Positions 5,977-7,625 of a DNA stretch of 7,625 nt are shown piece by piece. The first letter of the stretch is position 1. Each line of letters begins with the position of its first letter. The translations under genes and the position numbers were made by a program. The notes under the pieces are model-generated. The model saw only the letters and a program-made list of their open reading frames with translations, was not told where the DNA came from and made no database searches. Source of the stretch: Clostridiales bacterium (lineage in GTDB: Bacteria; Bacillota; Clostridia; Oscillospirales; Oscillospiraceae); contig JAHAEW010000112.1 of the NCBI GenBank assembly GCA_018374635.1, positions 1-7,625 of the forward strand, given 5' to 3'.

Positions 5977-6220
5977 CCTCCAACACCTCCAGTGCGCCGA
6001 TCTTGGTCAGAGCAGCGAACATGACCTGTGCCTGCTTTTCCAGTCCGGCCTCCGGCAGATGGCACTCCTGATCCGTCATGCGGATAAAATTGTTCTGGAG
6101 CTGCCAGAGGTAGCTCTCCGCATCCGGGAACTCCAAAGGGTCAAAGGAAGCCAGCCGCAGCTGATCCAGGATCTCTGCTCCGGTCCCCTCATATATGGTT
6201 TCTTCTATCCGTATCTTCAT
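5969..6220 (-). CDS. Small protein between amidoligase and cyclotransferase genes (83 aa)
   Basis: This is an acidic protein I do not recognise. It begins MKIRIEETIYEGTGAEIL, continues with FPDAESYLWQLQNNFIRM in the middle and ends ALTKIGALEVLEDG. The pattern suggests a short beta start followed by helices. I prefer ATG 6220-6218, because GAGAGGTGA lies just upstream at a good distance. The alternative GTG at 6229 overlaps the amidoligase stop (GTGA) and would add three residues (MTL). The stop overlaps the cyclotransferase start by 8 nt. Its constant place between two enzymes that probably share a product could make it a substrate carrier or accessory factor, but nothing in the sequence proves this. 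Confidence 0.72.
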   Translation of the reverse strand: MKIRIEETIYEGTGAEILDQLRLASFDPLEFPDAESYLWQLQNNFIRMTDQECHLPEAGLEKQAQVMFAALTKIGALEVLEDG

Positions 6221-6225
6221 CAGCG

Positions 6226-7194
6226 TCACCTCTCCGCTTCTCGTTGTTTCTTCTTTTTCCGATTGACCTCATAACTGTCCTTGTCATATCTCCAGGCACG
6301 GTCACCCTCCAGATTTGCCAGAAGATGATCTCTGGTGTGTTTGAACTCGTCTCCGTTGAGCCCCAGGCGCACCAGCCACACCCGGAACGTGAACAGTTCG
6401 TTGTCGCTGTGGGTCTTGCGCATGACAGTGCTGCGCTGAGCAATGGCCTGGGCTGAAATCGCCAGACACAGATTGACATAAGCTGCGGCCCGGCCTGCGT
6501 GGAGCGTAGAGTTGAAGCAGCGCCACTCCACGGTACCGCGGTAAAAGACAGAGTGGAGGTTCAGGGCGTAATAGCGGGTCCAGTTGTAATGTTCATCGTT
6601 GCCAATGTCTCCTTCATACCAGATGCTCTCCAGCTGGGTCAGATCTTTTGTTTCTTCTGAGGACAATGTCCTGGCCTGCAGAAGCATGGGTTCCCGCACC
6701 TTCTGGCACCATCGGGAAGCACGGGACTCATTTACCTGCAATGCCTTGAACAGAATGTCCTCTTTGGAATACATGATGCCGATAAGATTCTTCAAACTCT
6801 GGCGGTTATGGTTGGCGGCATCCACATGGACATGGATGCCGCAGGAACTGTTGACTTTGGCCCCTGCAGCCCTCACCCTACGGATACACTCCTGGAATTT
6901 TGGAAGTTCTGCATAGGTGAGCTTCGGTGTGACCATTTCCACACGGTAACTGGTTCCGGCATTTGAGGTATATCCTGTCCGTGTTTTTCGTTCCGCCCGG
7001 ATACTGGCGTCGCTCATCAGCTTCCATACCTTCCCCTCCGGGTCTGTAGCTCCCCAAGTGTCGTAGCCAGTTCCAAGATATCGTGGGCTTGTCCCAAAAT
7101 AGTCTGCGAGAGCATGAGCGGCCTGCTCACGGGTGATGCCTGTCATCTCCACTTCCACGCCAAAGCATTGATCCTTGATGCCGATCTCGCTCAT
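6226..7194 (-). CDS. Amidoligase (Amidoligase_2 family, COOH-NH2 ligase)
   Basis: The 322-residue protein has the glutamine-synthetase/gamma-GCS-like ligase fold, which uses ATP to join a carboxylate to an amine. Motifs in order are FGVEVEMTG (11-19, metal-binding Glu pair), YRVEMVTP (83-90), SCGIHVHVDA (117-126, His pair), YYALNLHS (208-215) and GTVEWRCFNSTLHAGR (220-235, Glu and Arg of the active site). All the usual acidic and His ligands seem present, so it is probably active. The C-terminus after about residue 265 is helical and very basic (NRKKKKQREAER). The ATG at 7194 has AAGGAGG about 10 nt upstream and overlaps the cytosine methyltransferase stop by ATGA. Known relatives in phages and mobile elements are predicted to make peptide-like products or modify proteins. 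The acceptor and donor here are unknown. A cyclotransferase-like gene follows one gene later. Confidence 0.9.
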   Translation of the reverse strand: MSEIGIKDQCFGVEVEMTGITREQAAHALADYFGTSPRYLGTGYDTWGATDPEGKVWKLMSDASIRAERKTRTGYTSNAGTSYRVEMVTPKLTYAELPKFQECIRRVRAAGAKVNSSCGIHVHVDAANHNRQSLKNLIGIMYSKEDILFKALQVNESRASRWCQKVREPMLLQARTLSSEETKDLTQLESIWYEGDIGNDEHYNWTRYYALNLHSVFYRGTVEWRCFNSTLHAGRAAAYVNLCLAISAQAIAQRSTVMRKTHSDNELFTFRVWLVRLGLNGDEFKHTRDHLLANLEGDRAWRYDKDSYEVNRKKKKQREAER

Positions 7195-7625
7195 GCCGCG
7201 GCGTCCTCCTTTCGGAGTTCCTCGTCCACCGCCCGGATACGGTGACCGATGGCCTCGATGACGTTGACCGTCACGCCGTTGCCAGCCTGTTTATAAGCCT
7301 GGGCATCTGAGGTGATAGCCAGGATCTTGTCGATCTGCTCATCCCCGAACCCCTGGAGGCGAAAACATTCTCGGGGCATCAGGCGGCGGATGCGCCCGCC
7401 GCGCTCCACGATGCCCTGGATGCTGCTGGTCTCCAGTGTGTGGGCAATGTCGTGGCCCACACGCCCGCGCCGGGTGTTGCTCCCAGCATAGCCCAGATCA
7501 ACTGTGTCTCCTGGGCAAGCCGCTTTCCAGCCTTTTTTGGTGGCCTCCTTGATGTACAGTACTCCAGACCGTTCCCTTGGATGGGTAGAGAGTGTTGTCT
7601 GCCCATAGCGGGCGGTGAGACAGCG
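7191..7625 (-). CDS. DNA cytosine-5 methyltransferase, C-terminal part (partial, N-terminus off the right edge)
   Basis: An open frame enters from the right edge and gives 144 residues. It covers the end of the target-recognition region (CLTARYGQTTLSTHPRE, KEATKKGWKAACPGDTVDLGYAGSNTRRGRVGHDIAHTLET) and then motif IX, RRLMPRECFRLQGF, and motif X, AYKQAGNGVTVNV, both diagnostic of Dcm-type enzymes. These transfer a methyl group from SAM to C5 of cytosine. Motif X usually reads QxGNSV, and Gly replaces Ser here, a tolerable change. The catalytic PC and ENV motifs lie beyond the edge, so activity cannot be judged. A GTG at 7460 is internal, not a start. No restriction endonuclease is seen, so it may be an orphan, anti-restriction methylase (inference). 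The stop overlaps the amidoligase start. Confidence 0.93.
   Translation of the reverse strand, partial: RCLTARYGQTTLSTHPRERSGVLYIKEATKKGWKAACPGDTVDLGYAGSNTRRGRVGHDIAHTLETSSIQGIVERGGRIRRLMPRECFRLQGFGDEQIDKILAITSDAQAYKQAGNGVTVNVIEAIGHRIRAVDEELRKEDAAA

Noticed and set aside
7191..7460. Stand-alone 89-residue protein starting at GTG 7460
   Set aside because: The frame stays open to the right edge, and the residues before 7460 continue the cytosine methyltransferase target-recognition region.
1..7625. CRISPR array, tRNA/rRNA, insertion sequence, riboswitch (including a SAM riboswitch before metK), promoter or rho-independent terminator
   Set aside because: Coding sequence is essentially continuous, with gaps of 15 nt or less. 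I saw no repeated spacers, terminal inverted repeats, hairpin followed by T-run between genes, or leader before metK long enough for a SAM riboswitch.

Overview
The window looks like a piece of an accessory operon from a mobile element (integrative/conjugative element or phage-like island) of a moderately GC-rich Clostridia, probably a gut Lachnospiraceae/Oscillospiraceae member. That placement is inference. It rests on the mix of small proteins typical of such elements (a DUF3846 protein, a DUF4406 protein, a hexapeptide-repeat protein), strong AGGAGG-type ribosome binding sites, frequent GTG starts and extremely tight packing. No integrase, relaxase, type IV secretion or phage structural gene is present here, so the element type cannot be fixed.

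Every gene I can support lies on the minus strand, so transcription runs from high to low coordinates. In that order they are: the C-terminal part of a cytosine-5 DNA methyltransferase (7191-7625, entering from the right edge); an Amidoligase_2-type ligase (6226-7194); a small unknown protein (5969-6220); a gamma-glutamylcyclotransferase-fold protein (5461-5976); an unknown 160-residue protein (4989-5471); a DUF3846 protein (4600-4992); an unknown 121-residue protein (4219-4584); a complete S-adenosylmethionine synthetase, MetK (3078-4229); a PP-loop ATPase of the PAPS-reductase family with cysteine clusters (2335-3081); a hexapeptide-repeat beta-helix protein (about 1691-2323); a protein with a C-terminal DUF4406 domain (921-1694); and a long ORF (1-911) joining an unrecognised 190-residue domain in frame to the start of a DPPY-type DNA amino-methyltransferase, which leaves the window at the left edge.

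The largest gap between genes is 15 nt, and most junctions are 4-11 nt overlaps of GTGA or ATGA type. I see no promoter, terminator, RNA gene, repeat array or insertion sequence inside. The window therefore reads as one uninterrupted, translationally coupled transcription unit whose promoter lies beyond the right edge.

Two functional themes stand out. The first is methylation: two different DNA methyltransferases bracket a private SAM synthetase, with no restriction endonuclease visible. The second is peptide- or metabolite-like chemistry: an amidoligase lies one small gene away from a gamma-glutamylcyclotransferase-like enzyme, a pairing that suggests making and breaking of a gamma-glutamyl-type amide. 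The PP-loop/Cys protein and the deoxyribosyltransferase-like DUF4406 protein could also act on nucleotides or nucleic acid. Whether all of these form one modification pathway cannot be decided from the sequence.
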